This document shows, piece by piece, positions 35,355 through 43,894 of a stretch of DNA of 64,000 bases. This stretch comes from Desulfuromonadales bacterium. GTDB lineage: Bacteria > Desulfobacterota > Desulfuromonadia > Geobacterales > Pseudopelobacteraceae. Location of the stretch: assembly GCA_016650295.1 (NCBI GenBank), contig JAENWA010000068.1:121560-185559 (forward strand), in the 5' to 3' direction. Position numbers and translations under genes: made by a program. A model generated the notes under the pieces. That model saw only the letters and a program-made list of their open reading frames with translations. It did not search any database and was not told where the DNA came from. Within the stretch, counting starts at the first letter, position 1. Each line of letters opens with the position of its first letter.

Positions 35355-35540
35355 ATGGAAGAAAATGAACGGAACAACGAAATAAGCTGTCTGGCTAAAC
35401 TTGATTTTAAGATTCTCTGCGAAACACAAGGAAAAGAAGAAGCTATCAAAATATTTAGGATTATAAACGCACTGAAAATGGACAGGATGGCAAGTAAAAT
35501 TGAGAAACCTGAGCCACCCAGCTATCCAAAGCCGGGGTAG
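35355..35540 (+). CDS. Small uncharacterised protein
   Basis: 61 residues from ATG at 35355, with GGAG about 9 bases upstream (an alternative GTG at 35331 adds 8 residues). It is a polar helical protein with a C-terminal Pro-rich tail (EPPSYPKP). The next gene starts 3 bases after the stop, so it is coupled to the receiver-domain gene and may be its small partner. Confidence 0.55.
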   Translation: MEENERNNEISCLAKLDFKILCETQGKEEAIKIFRIINALKMDRMASKIEKPEPPSYPKPG

Positions 35541-35543
35541 CTC

Positions 35544-35966
35544 ATGATTCGTATCCTGCTCATTGAAGACGATGATTCACGAGTCGAATTAATCAAGACA
35601 TGGTTGCCGGATGACGTGCGTTTGGTGCACGCCGGCAGCGCCGGTCGGGCCATTGGAATTCTCAAAAGGGATCATCGTGATACCTATGCCGGAATTATGC
35701 TGGATCACGACCTACAGGGTCAAATAGCCACCGACATGGACTTCTTTCTTTCCGGCACCAATGTGGTGAAGTCAATTATTGAAAATGTTTCTCCCGATAC
35801 ACCTGTTCTGGTCCACTCCATGAATCCTTCTGATGCTCCTAAGATGGTAACTGCGCTGACAAAATCCGGTTTTAGCGTCACCCGCCTCCCGATGCGTGTC
35901 ATGACAGAAGAGGGCTTCAGCGAGTGGCTGGAAGATGTGCGAGAAAGCTGGGAGGATCGATCGTGA
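35544..35966 (+). CDS. Receiver-domain protein of the cyclic-phosphate-processing type
   Basis: 140 residues. It starts ILLIEDDDSRVELIKTWLPD (acidic cluster as in response regulators), then YAGIMLDHDLQG around 51-62 in the position of the phospho-Asp strand, and VLVHSMNPSDA near 91-101. DHDL and VHSMN are features I associate with the receiver family named cyclic-phosphate-processing (cPPRR), whose members occur with RNA-repair or nucleotide-processing genes rather than histidine kinases. No output domain. The DUF1848 gene follows 18 bases later. Confidence 0.75.
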   Translation: MIRILLIEDDDSRVELIKTWLPDDVRLVHAGSAGRAIGILKRDHRDTYAGIMLDHDLQGQIATDMDFFLSGTNVVKSIIENVSPDTPVLVHSMNPSDAPKMVTALTKSGFSVTRLPMRVMTEEGFSEWLEDVRESWEDRS

Positions 35967-35984
35967 CAGAGGATACGGAATAAT

Positions 35985-36929
35985 ATGAATATCATCAGTG
36001 CCTCACGACGAACAGATATCCCGCATTACTACTCGGATTGGTTCCGCGAACGGCGCAAGGCCGGTTTTGCTGAGTACCGTACCGTCTTTGGCGGGGGTAA
36101 GAACGGCAGATTCCGCGTTTCGTTGAAAACAGAAGATGTCCTTGGATACCTATTCTGGACAAAGTTCGCAGGTCCATTCCATTGGGAATTGGAAGCCTTG
36201 CGTAATGAAGGAATACCTTACATCTTCCAGTACACCATCACGGGATATGGCAAGGAAATCCAACCGGGAATCCCGGAGTGCAGCAGTGCGATAGATGATT
36301 TTCAAAAGGTTGCTGAAACCTTGCCTGAGGCGGATGCTATCCAATGGCGTTATGATCCAATTCTGATCTCTCCGGACTATAACTGTGACTGGCATCGGAA
36401 AAATTTCGAGGTGATCGCCAGCTCTTTACAGGGTTCCACCAATGTTGTGAATGTGAGCTTCGTGGAACCTTATCTCAAGGCCCTGTCCAAGGCTGCCGAC
36501 TGGCGCTCCATTCGCTGGCGTCGACCCGATCCGGATCGTCATAAAACGGCACTTAGGAAGTATCCCGACCTCCAGACAGTCAGTGCCGATGAAGATATAC
36601 TTCTGGCGGATTTGGCCGAAATTGCCGGCCAGCATGACATCGAGCTGAGGGTCTGTTGTAACCAGGAATATGAGGGACGCTTCCCAAAGGCGACCTGCTG
36701 TGGCCTTGAGATGTTCATGGCTTATGGGGAAGATATGAAACGTCGTGTTTCATCTCTTGCCACCCGGCCATCAAGGCCAGGGTGCCGCTGTCTTAAGACC
36801 GTAGATATTGGCATGGATACGACCTGTTCGGGCGGATGCTTTTACTGCTATATAACTACATCCCTCGATCGAGCCCGCTTAAACTATGACCGACATGACC
36901 CGACTTCAGCAATGTTGCGGGCATTCTGA
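35985..36929 (+). CDS. DUF1848 family protein (radical-SAM-like)
   Basis: 314 residues. The N-terminal ISASRRTDIPHYYSDWF is the family signature, and GYLFWTKFAGPF and WRYDPILISPDY are further conserved blocks. Near the C-terminus a CRCLKTVDIG segment precedes TTCSGGCFYCY (C-x3-C-x2-C), the kind of cysteine motif that holds the 4Fe-4S cluster of radical SAM enzymes. The reaction is unknown; distant resemblance to spore-photoproduct lyase has been noted for this family. ATG behind GAGGAT. Last but one gene of the run. Confidence 0.85.
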   Translation: MNIISASRRTDIPHYYSDWFRERRKAGFAEYRTVFGGGKNGRFRVSLKTEDVLGYLFWTKFAGPFHWELEALRNEGIPYIFQYTITGYGKEIQPGIPECSSAIDDFQKVAETLPEADAIQWRYDPILISPDYNCDWHRKNFEVIASSLQGSTNVVNVSFVEPYLKALSKAADWRSIRWRRPDPDRHKTALRKYPDLQTVSADEDILLADLAEIAGQHDIELRVCCNQEYEGRFPKATCCGLEMFMAYGEDMKRRVSSLATRPSRPGCRCLKTVDIGMDTTCSGGCFYCYITTSLDRARLNYDRHDPTSAMLRAF

Positions 36930-36988
36930 AGGGAACCTTTCACACCAACCGATTAATTTGAAAACAGTTCAGTTATGGAGGCCACGCA

Positions 36989-37375
36989 ATGAAAGTCTAT
37001 GCCCTTGCAACAATTGAAGTTGCCAATAAGGAAGTTCCGCAAGGAAGTTTCATCGATATTTCGGAAACAGACCTCCCTGATTTCTCAGGCAAGATTGCCT
37101 ATATCAAGGACGGTGTGTTGCGTGTCCCACGCCATGTAGCAAGCTTGGAGGAACTCATTGTCGGATTGACCACAGACGACCTTGTTATGCAGAAACAGTT
37201 TCTTATAAAGCACTGTCAGTCCTTCAACGGCAAAAGCATTCAAGACAGATTGATAGCTTGGACAAAGAGAGCAGCATCCATTGAACTCGACAAACATGTT
37301 AGCAAGAAAGAAGCGGAGATTGAGGCTGCGCGAGAATTAAACCTGTTAGCATTTCTGGATGATCGCCAAGATTAG
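36989..37375 (+). CDS. Uncharacterised small soluble protein
   Basis: 128 residues, ATG with a strong GGAGG. Beta-rich start (VYALATIEVANKEVPQGSFIDIS) then helical with the ending KKEAEIEAARELNLLAFLDD. No motif, membrane helix or signal peptide. Last gene of the rightward cluster before a 550-base gap with mobile-element traces. Confidence 0.65.
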   Translation: MKVYALATIEVANKEVPQGSFIDISETDLPDFSGKIAYIKDGVLRVPRHVASLEELIVGLTTDDLVMQKQFLIKHCQSFNGKSIQDRLIAWTKRAASIELDKHVSKKEAEIEAARELNLLAFLDDRQD

Positions 37376-37929
37376 GATGGAACATCCAAAAACTACAATA
37401 AATACTGGTTGTTATGCAAAAAATAATAGTTTTACACCCACCTCCCAGGCAGCTATACCCCAGGCAGGTAAAAATAAGTCATATTTTTGTGAACCGGATT
37501 TCAAATCTGACCCATATCGGCGGCGTAGTTGACCCACTTAATCTTTTGTAACTCATGGACATTACGTTGATGGGTGGGTCAAGCTGGACGCCGATGACGG
37601 GTCAAACCTCGAAGCCGATCCACATGGTTTACACCTTTGGTGCCGAGCTTTGTCCCAAATAATCGCTAAATCGTGAACTTTTGGCTCTTTCAGCGGCAAT
37701 TTGCAGCAGTCGAACCATGTTGTCGTTCTTAAAACTGAATAGTGTGTGTTCCATTCCCCAGATGACCAACTGGATATTTTTTATTATAGAGAGTTGTGAT
37801 AAATTCTGAATAGTTATGCATGACTCACTCCATATAGATATCAGGGGTAATGTCCTTTATTAAGTTACATGGTACTTTAATTTCAAACAGGCTATCATTA
37901 AGTAATTATTTTGCTTGGTTTGTTTTTCA
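37376..37929. other. Gap with possible IS21-type remnant
   Basis: 554 bases between convergent gene groups. Around 37490-37610, several TGACCCAC/GGGTCAA motifs in alternating spacing (TTGACCCACTTA, GGTGGGTCAAG, ACGGGTCAAAC) resemble the region flanking IS21-family genes. No transposase is readable. A 41-codon minus-strand ORF sits at 37629-37754. I find no RNA gene here. Confidence 0.35.
37629..37754 (-). CDS. Short ORF of uncertain reality
   Basis: 41 residues, beginning MEHTLFSFKNDN and ending GQSSAPKV, with a GGGG just before the ATG. It lies directly beside the IS21-type remnant, and may be a decayed fragment of an element gene. No known motif. Listed because amphipathic order and ribosome-binding site look better than chance. 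Confidence 0.25.
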   Translation of the reverse strand: MEHTLFSFKNDNMVRLLQIAAERAKSSRFSDYLGQSSAPKV

Positions 37930-38370
37930 TCACTCCTGCACGATTTTTGTTAAATACAGCTTGTCAATGATGTTCGGCGATTCATTTAGGATATTTTTAA
38001 GCATTCGCTCTATCATTTGCTCATACTTTTGAATTGCACGCGTATTTAGAACGACCTTGCCGCCCTCGTCTTCGAACTCAACAACATTTGTGTTGTAAAA
38101 GAATGCTTTTGCAAACTCTTCAAGGAAAATCAGAACAATATCCATTTTGTTATTTAGAGCAATCAGGTTTTTTTTTGTATTGGCCAGTTGCATCTTTGAG
38201 TACTTTTCATGATTCTCTTTATCAAATGGATGAAAATATTCGTTCAAAGCATCTGATACTATCTGTCCCATAAATCTTCTCTTCTTCCTGGCTTCATATG
38301 ACAATTCATCGTGAGCAGTTTTCGGAATACGAACTTGTATTTGTATCCCCGGAGATTTTTTTCTCGACAT
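37930..38370 (-). CDS. Putative relaxosome or RHH-type accessory protein
   Basis: 146 residues. The N-terminal 45 (IQIQVRIPKTAHDELSYEARKKRRFMGQIVSDAL) fit a ribbon-helix-helix DNA-binding domain; the rest is a long helical region (KENHEKYSKMQ...). Last gene in the minus-strand group traK-traL-traM-like, 4 bases after the previous stop. Likely binds DNA at the transfer or partition site. No relaxase gene accompanies it in this window. Confidence 0.55.
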   Translation of the reverse strand: MSRKKSPGIQIQVRIPKTAHDELSYEARKKRRFMGQIVSDALNEYFHPFDKENHEKYSKMQLANTKKNLIALNNKMDIVLIFLEEFAKAFFYNTNVVEFEDEGGKVVLNTRAIQKYEQMIERMLKNILNESPNIIDKLYLTKIVQE

Positions 38371-38373
38371 GCC

Positions 38374-38898
38374 TTACTCCTTTGCGTGCATTCCACCGAA
38401 AAATGATAGTATTCCTACAAGTAGTATTGCCCCCACGATGTGACGTTCATTAAAATCATACCTAATCGCAAGCATGGCCGTTAGAACAGTTACTGTGAGT
38501 ACCGTGTATGCCAGTGTTATCATAAGCTTATAACGCTCAGGCGCTCTCCTGTTGGCAGCTTTTGCAACTTTTTCAACAATATCCACCGCGCTTTTGTTGA
38601 AATCTGCAATATATTGGTCGTATTGCAGTTTCGCATTATCATTTGCCGTTTTAATAATATCAGCCTTGATTTCCTCGTACGCCTTATTCACCTGCTTGCT
38701 GAATCTTCCCGGTATCCCCTCCAGTCGATGCACCAAATGTGCATCGAGTACGTGCCGGGTTATTGCTGCATCATCAGGGTTGCACTCATATGCTTTGCAG
38801 TAAATCGCTACAAATGCTTCAACATTACGTGGCATTTCAGAACCATAGAGCATTGCATAAAGTTTTTTGGGTTTATCAAGTGCTGTCAGATATTGCAT
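38374..38898 (-). CDS. TraM-like membrane protein of a mobilisation module
   Basis: 174 residues; soluble helical N-terminus, then two hydrophobic segments near the end, ITLAYTVLTVTVLTAMLAI (about 130-148) and HIVGAILLVGILSFFGG (about 154-170). Its position after a TraL-like ATPase is that of TraM in RP4-type modules; sequence similarity itself is not evident. Starts 13 bases after the ATPase stop. Confidence 0.5.
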   Translation of the reverse strand: MQYLTALDKPKKLYAMLYGSEMPRNVEAFVAIYCKAYECNPDDAAITRHVLDAHLVHRLEGIPGRFSKQVNKAYEEIKADIIKTANDNAKLQYDQYIADFNKSAVDIVEKVAKAANRRAPERYKLMITLAYTVLTVTVLTAMLAIRYDFNERHIVGAILLVGILSFFGGMHAKE

Positions 38899-38911
38899 GT
38901 ATTACTCCATT

Positions 38912-39655
38912 TTACAGCGCCATTTTTTCTTTGACACTGTTGAAAGATCGTGAAGACTGCTCATGCCACTTTTTCAGATTAGCCTTATCAATCTGGTCGT
39001 AGCTCATATCATTCAGCAGGTCATTTATTCGATGTTTTTCGTCGATAACTTTGATTGATATTGATGCATGGACCCGTGGAAAGAGTATTTCAGTGATATT
39101 TGCATTCACCAGCGCTTCATTTGTTTTCTTTTTTTCATCCCACAAGAAAAACTCATTTTCAAATCCATTTTTGAGGTTTTTGACAGCAATCACTGAATGC
39201 AGTTTCGGTAGATTCTCAAGTGCATCCAGCAACAACACTACTGACTGCCTCTGGATATTCAATACCCAAACTAAAATGAGCGGTCTGTTGATCGCCTCGA
39301 ACATTCCAACAACGTTGTCGTGATACTTGTCTAGAGACAGCTTGCTTCCAGCCTTCATATTAATTACCAATATCTCTGGGTTGCTATTCGCAAATTTTGC
39401 CAATTGAATCCAGCCACCTGCATCTGTTTCGTCTATGTCGATATCCTCCGGCCGCACTGTATTAATACGTGGCTCTTTTTTGTAGATCGCATGGACATCG
39501 GGATTTGTAAGATCTGTGTCAATCAGGCTAATTCTGTCTTCGGACCCAAGTAGCCATTCGATCAGGTTTACTGCTACGGTTGACTTACCCACCCCACCCT
39601 TATCGCCCGATACCATTATTATCGGTCTTCCAAGGCATTCAGTCTTCTTGCTCAT
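38912..39655 (-). CDS. TraL/ParA-like P-loop ATPase
   Basis: 247 residues. Deviant Walker A DKGGVGKSTVAVN at about 18-30, then ISLIDTDLTNPDVH near 49-62. Unlike the protein at 5587, both lysines of the KGGVGKST motif are present. The size and the neighbours (a short TraK-like DNA-binding protein before it, a two-helix membrane protein after it) match traL of RP4-type mobilisation regions rather than chromosomal ParA, and no ParB is found. It probably helps assemble or position the relaxosome. Confidence 0.7.
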   Translation of the reverse strand: MSKKTECLGRPIIMVSGDKGGVGKSTVAVNLIEWLLGSEDRISLIDTDLTNPDVHAIYKKEPRINTVRPEDIDIDETDAGGWIQLAKFANSNPEILVINMKAGSKLSLDKYHDNVVGMFEAINRPLILVWVLNIQRQSVVLLLDALENLPKLHSVIAVKNLKNGFENEFFLWDEKKKTNEALVNANITEILFPRVHASISIKVIDEKHRINDLLNDMSYDQIDKANLKKWHEQSSRSFNSVKEKMAL

Positions 39656-39673
39656 TTTAATTTCTCCTTTGAG

Positions 39674-40150
39674 TTATATTTCCCTGTCGAGGTCTGTTGC
39701 CTTTGCCCTGCCTGTTGGCACATTACCTGAATTACTTGCATGCGGTGCTGCCTCTGCTTTTGTTATTATTTCAAATTCTTTTAGTTTCGATGTGTCGGGT
39801 TTCGCCTTTTTAACCGTTTTATTTCGACTTTGCTTTTCATTGGCTGCACTTGCTGTTGCTTCGGCCACAATTTTGCGTTGACGCGACATGTAGACCTTGA
39901 GTGTGCCGGACTTGATTGCAAACAATTTGTCACGCTCTAATTTGTCCGGTACTACCTCGGACAACATGATATTCAATTCATCCAAGATTTCTTCGAAGCG
40001 ATATCCTCTTTTCCGCATCGATTCAATGTCTTCGAAAAAATTAGCGACCAAGAAGTCCGCAGTTATCCTTTTGATCCCATTTTCAGCCCGTTCTCTGATT
40101 TTCCTTATTCCGTTTTTGATAACTTCAAATTCGATTAGGTTATTTGTCAT
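39674..40150 (-). CDS. TraK-like DNA-binding protein
   Basis: 158 residues from ATG at 40150; the longer reading to 40264 lacks a ribosome-binding site. FFEDIESMRKRGYRFEEILDELNIML with GTLKVYMSRQRK is the helical signature of TraK/MobC-like and related oriT-binding proteins (RGYxxxEIxxxLN...SxxTLxxYxxR). A basic, Lys/Ala-rich tail follows. First gene of the transfer module. The 290 bases upstream could hold its binding site or oriT, though I see no IncP-type nick sequence there. Confidence 0.55.
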   Translation of the reverse strand: MTNNLIEFEVIKNGIRKIRERAENGIKRITADFLVANFFEDIESMRKRGYRFEEILDELNIMLSEVVPDKLERDKLFAIKSGTLKVYMSRQRKIVAEATASAANEKQSRNKTVKKAKPDTSKLKEFEIITKAEAAPHASNSGNVPTGRAKATDLDREI

Positions 40151-40442
40151 ATTTACACCCACTTGATTAAGTTTTCCGAAAACCATATTGTTCAATTTAT
40201 GTTTTGTAACTATCGATGATCGTAAAATTACCAATAGTTCCGCGCAAAAACGAGATATCGACACCTTATGAATCGCACTTCGTTTAATCAGTTATGATAT
40301 CAATCAGTTACAAGACAGCTACTTCATTGCATTTTAAATACTTCGGTTTATATTTAGCAATAACAGATAGTTACAACAATACACTTGCACAACCTTTATC
40401 TTGCAGTGACGTTTTTTAAAAAAGAGAAAACTGACGACAACA

Positions 40443-41435
40443 TTATGAGTCGTCAAAGAACAATTGTTTTGTAAAAGCTTTCCCTTCTTCTGATTCGCAC
40501 CATTGCCTAGCCTCTTCCGTTTTGGCCTCGATCCGAAGCTTCTCTTGCTCTTCTTGAATGTTACGTTTTTCATCAATGCGTTTCTTTGTCTCCGCTTGTT
40601 TGATTTCTCTGGCTCGGGTAGCTTTTGCGTAATCAACTGACAGCGAATCTACAATCATCCCGCCTAAGCTGTTGCCTTCATCCCCTTTATGCTTCAGCAG
40701 GCAGTAATTTATGTTGCTTCGGACATAGTCCTCTTGGTGAGCATCCAATGCCGCTGTCAATGAATTGGTGAGGCGTAGGCAGTGTTCACTGATAGGTATC
40801 AGGTCAAGTAAGGGAGAGAGGGTTTGTTTGTCAGGCTTAGCTAAAGGATCAACAACACAGGCTTCAGTATTTGTTGTTGTGTTCTCTGTGGTATTCTGTG
40901 TTGTATTCTCTGTTATATTCTGGATTGGCTTTCCCAATTTAGGTAAATGGACTTTGCCAATCTGCGTAGATTGGGTATGTCCATTTACGTAGATGGACTT
41001 ACCCGATTTACGGATAAATATTTCAAAGAGTAATGCGTCTACAAGATCATGATTACGCAGATACCACGTTAACCCTTTAATTTTGTCGTGAAACGAGGCA
41101 TAGAAAAGTCCCTGAAATGGATTGCCTGTTTTTCCAGCTCGTTTGTATTCGGTGAATGATTTATATCTATAACCGATTCGATCAAAAGCGGTCCTAAATT
41201 CATCAGGAGAAATTGATAGTTCCTCGCACCAACTATCACCCGGTCTATATGCCGGATGCGACTTTTCACCTTTCTGAGCTGCCAGAAATTTATAAAAAGG
41301 TGCTCCGTTTTTGATAGAGAACCAGAAATCAAGCTGCTGCATAAGTATGCTTGCAGCTATGCTTCCTACATAAGGTCTGAGTGCTGGAAGGTATGGGATT
41401 GATTTATTAAGTTCTGCGAGGGTGTGATTTTTCAT
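40443..41435 (-). CDS. Replication-type protein of an integrative element
   Basis: 330 residues. The N-terminal 150 residues (YVGSIAASILMQQLDFWF, FYKFLAAQKG, SWCEELSISPDEFRTAFDRIGYRYKS) resemble the winged-helix start of plasmid/phage replication proteins of the DnaD or RepA-like sort. Then a low-complexity Asn/Thr stretch (NITENTTQNTTENTT) and a highly charged Glu/Arg/Lys helix at the end. Overlaps the stop of alpA by 4 bases, so both are translated together. Function as initiator is inferred. Confidence 0.55.
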   Translation of the reverse strand: MKNHTLAELNKSIPYLPALRPYVGSIAASILMQQLDFWFSIKNGAPFYKFLAAQKGEKSHPAYRPGDSWCEELSISPDEFRTAFDRIGYRYKSFTEYKRAGKTGNPFQGLFYASFHDKIKGLTWYLRNHDLVDALLFEIFIRKSGKSIYVNGHTQSTQIGKVHLPKLGKPIQNITENTTQNTTENTTTNTEACVVDPLAKPDKQTLSPLLDLIPISEHCLRLTNSLTAALDAHQEDYVRSNINYCLLKHKGDEGNSLGGMIVDSLSVDYAKATRAREIKQAETKKRIDEKRNIQEEQEKLRIEAKTEEARQWCESEEGKAFTKQLFFDDS

Positions 41436-41629
41436 GCCGCACTTTCAATAAGTGCGCGGATATCACGAACGTCCCATGCAGAAATTCGGGGGCCAAACTT
41501 TTTGGTCGGCTTCGGATATCGACCATCTCGGATACCATTCCACCAACTTGATTTTGAAATTGGAATTACTGCAAGAACTGCGGGGAGCCGGATATACCCG
41601 GTTTCGGGGAGTTGTGTTGCGCGTAACAT
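41432..41629 (-). CDS. alpA: AlpA-family transcriptional regulator
   Basis: 65 residues: GYIRLPAVLAVIPISKSSWWNGIRDGRYPKPTKK is the standard AlpA/MerR-like helix-turn-helix with the SxxWWxGIxxGRFPxPxK pattern. These proteins act as excisionase regulators in P4-like elements. The ribosome-binding GGAGGT lies in the 3' arm of a hairpin (41636-41668), so translation may be controlled by folding. Confidence 0.88.
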   Translation of the reverse strand: MLRATQLPETGYIRLPAVLAVIPISKSSWWNGIRDGRYPKPTKKFGPRISAWDVRDIRALIESAA

Positions 41630-41635
41630 AAAAAA

Positions 41636-41668
41636 ACCTCCAGACGTTGATTAACTACGTCTGGAGGT
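41636..41668 (-). promoter_or_regulatory. Hairpin sequestering the alpA ribosome-binding site
   Basis: On the minus strand an 11-bp perfect stem (ACCTCCAGACG with its complement) with an 11-base loop is followed by a run of seven T and then the ATG. It therefore looks like a terminator for the gene upstream, and its right arm contains the GGAGGT used by alpA. Either termination or translation block is possible. Confidence 0.6.
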
Positions 41669-41691
41669 GTACAGCAAGGTGTTTTATCTGT

Positions 41692-41734
41692 CACCGCAAC
41701 TGCACCGCAACTGCACCGCAATTGCACCGCAAAT
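41692..41734. repeat. Four direct repeats, 11-bp unit TGCACCGCAAC
   Basis: A partial unit at 41692 is followed by three full copies (41701, 41712, 41723) with a period of 11 bases, one helical turn. Such phased repeats near an integrase and alpA are typical arm-type or regulator binding sites. Confidence 0.65.
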
Positions 41735-41742
41735 TGCTACAA

Positions 41743-42408
41743 CTAATCGCAATTACGTTCTTTTGACTCCTTTGCCTCTTGGAAAATAATCTCTAAGTTT
41801 CTCTTGCTTAGGCCCTTCTTTCGCATTTCAGCTAATTTGGCTATAAGATCGCTCGGACCCTTTATTGAAGGATGCTTCCTAACATTTTTATTAGTAAAAT
41901 TCCCGCAAATTACCTCCTGAAGTGTTGCAATGAGTGTCAGGAGTGATTCTTCACGCCTTGGATTAATTATATCATTTTTGCTCTTTTGATTATTATTTGG
42001 ACTTATGCTAGATAATTTGACGCCGATTTGACATGACGGTTCATTATTAAGCAATAATTTTAAATCATCATGAAATAATATCAAATCTTTACAAGGCACA
42101 ATACAATCTTCTTCAAATCTATAAAGATATTCGTCATTAACATAATATTCCGGAGGATAAATAGTCTTGTAAGTATTTACAGGATAAATTTCAGTTAGTT
42201 TAATAGTTTCGTCCTGTATGCTTAAAATAAATACTTCTAAATCATGCTTAGTAACGTAATACACACCATCACCTATTATATCAACTGCTATTCTCGAATT
42301 ACAGATTAATCCGTACCTAATAAGATCCTTAATTGATTTATTAAAACACTTTGCAACGTCGTATAAACTGTTATGTTTGTTATTCAGCAGCATAGCGATC
42401 TGTTCCAC
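41743..42408 (-). CDS. Uncharacterised element-borne protein
   Basis: 221 residues on the minus strand, ATG at 42408. Acidic and AT-rich, with a helical N-terminus (YDVAKCFNKSIKDLIRYGLICNSRIAV) that may be a helix-turn-helix. The C-terminal KGPSDLIAKLAEMRKKGLSKRNLEIIFQEA looks like a short DNA-binding or coiled-coil helix pair. I cannot assign a family. It sits between the integrase and alpA, where element regulators often lie. Confidence 0.55.
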   Translation of the reverse strand: MEQIAMLLNNKHNSLYDVAKCFNKSIKDLIRYGLICNSRIAVDIIGDGVYYVTKHDLEVFILSIQDETIKLTEIYPVNTYKTIYPPEYYVNDEYLYRFEEDCIVPCKDLILFHDDLKLLLNNEPSCQIGVKLSSISPNNNQKSKNDIINPRREESLLTLIATLQEVICGNFTNKNVRKHPSIKGPSDLIAKLAEMRKKGLSKRNLEIIFQEAKESKERNCD

Positions 42409-42519
42409 TTTAACTCCTCATACAATTTATTTTGATTTAAAGCTTTCAACTCTATATGATAAAGTTTTTACCAACGTTAATTATCCAGCATGGTTCAAAG
42501 CAAAATAATTTTATTGCTC

Positions 42520-43716
42520 TTACTTCAACCCATCTAGGTAATCTGCCCATAACTGCATCATCTTCTTTCGTTCTACAAGATGTGCGGTTCGATTATACGC
42601 CCTACCGTTCGGATCGCGCACGGCATGTGCAAGTTGATGCTCAATGAAATCTGGTCTAACTTGCAATACCTCGTCAAGAATAGTTCTCGCCATTGCCCGA
42701 AAACCATGACCGGTGATTTCAGACTTTTCAAAACCCATTCGTCGTAACCCTGCATTTACCGCATTGTCACTCATACAACGAAGTGGTGTACGTTGACACG
42801 GGAATACATACTTACTATGCCCTGTGAGTGAATACAGGACTTTCAGGATTTCGACAGCTTGATGCGGAAGTGGTACAAGATGAGCAACCTTCATCTTCAT
42901 CTTTTCAGCCGGTATGTTCCATTCAGCAGAATCAATATCTATTTCAGACCATTCAGCCGCGCGCAGTTCACCAGGTCGTACAAACAGTATCGGCGCAAGC
43001 TGCATGGCACACTTGACCACAAAAGAACCTGAAAAGCCATCAATCGCACGAAGAAGTGGGGCAACTGCTTTCGGGTCGGTAGGAGCGGCATGGTGCCCGT
43101 TTTTAACTGGCGGCAATGCCCCTTTCAGGTCTGCCGACGGGTCTCGTTCTGCCCGACCGGTGGCGATAGCATAACGGAATATTTGACCGCATTCAAAACG
43201 GACACGATGAGCCGTATCCAGAATTCCTCTCGATTCAAGACGCCGTAATACCGCCAGTACATCCGGTGCTGTGATCTCCTTAACCGGACGTTTGCCAATC
43301 CACGGAAATACATTTGTTTCAAGACGTTCCAATTTGTGCTTTGCATGACTTGGAACCCATGTATGAGCAAATTTACTGTGCCATTCTCGGGCGATCACTT
43401 CAAAAGTATTGGCGTCTTGGACGCCTTGTGCTGCCTTCTGTGCTTTTTTGTTTTCGCCGGGATCAACACCTTTGGCAAGTAGTTTTTTTGAATCATCGCG
43501 GAGCTGCCTGGCATCGGCAAGCGATAGAGATGGATAAGATCCGTATGAGAGTAACTTTTCTTTACTTGCGAAGCGGTACTTGTACCGCCATAGCTTGCCA
43601 CCCGTTGGCGTAATCAACAGGAACAAACCGCCACCATCTGCCAGTTTATACGGTTTATCCTTTGGTTTTGCCTTGCTTATTTGAATATCAGAGAGTGACA
43701 CAATCCTTTTTGGCAT
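42520..43716 (-). CDS. int: P4-type tyrosine integrase
   Basis: 398 residues with an N-terminal DUF4102-type arm-binding domain (LADGGGLFLLITPTGGKLWRYKYRF), core-binding domain and catalytic core. The catalytic residues are visible: Arg in RPGELRAAEW, His-x2-Arg in HGFRAMAR, His in HQLAHAV and Tyr in YNRTAHL. This subfamily inserts at tRNA 3' ends; a tRNA-Leu 3' fragment lies 180 bases from the start codon. ATG behind AGGAGG. Likely drives the element on its left. Confidence 0.93.
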   Translation of the reverse strand: MPKRIVSLSDIQISKAKPKDKPYKLADGGGLFLLITPTGGKLWRYKYRFASKEKLLSYGSYPSLSLADARQLRDDSKKLLAKGVDPGENKKAQKAAQGVQDANTFEVIAREWHSKFAHTWVPSHAKHKLERLETNVFPWIGKRPVKEITAPDVLAVLRRLESRGILDTAHRVRFECGQIFRYAIATGRAERDPSADLKGALPPVKNGHHAAPTDPKAVAPLLRAIDGFSGSFVVKCAMQLAPILFVRPGELRAAEWSEIDIDSAEWNIPAEKMKMKVAHLVPLPHQAVEILKVLYSLTGHSKYVFPCQRTPLRCMSDNAVNAGLRRMGFEKSEITGHGFRAMARTILDEVLQVRPDFIEHQLAHAVRDPNGRAYNRTAHLVERKKMMQLWADYLDGLK

Positions 43717-43834
43717 GGCTTTTCCTCCTGTTTAGGGGTATCCATTTCTTTGGCTGGGCAAATACCCCCAGACATACCCCCTAATGAACCGGATTTAGGT
43801 ATACCAGAGCGGACCAATCTGGACAACAAAAAAA

Positions 43835-43864
43835 CAAAAGCCCCTGATTTATCAGAGGCTTTTG
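43835..43864 (-). terminator. Rho-independent terminator behind the tRNA-Leu fragment
   Basis: On the minus strand, CAAAAGCC(T/C)CTGAT pairs across a 2-base loop with a G-U pair, then TTTTGTTTTTTT. It lies 30 bases after the tRNA 3' end, as a native tRNA terminator would. Confidence 0.75.
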
Positions 43865-43894
43865 TACTGTGCTGGACTGTATCATTCTTTAATC

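Noticed and set aside
40151..40442. IncP-type oriT
   Set aside because: The place is right, upstream of a TraK-like gene, but I find no ATCCTG-type nick site or clear inverted repeat.
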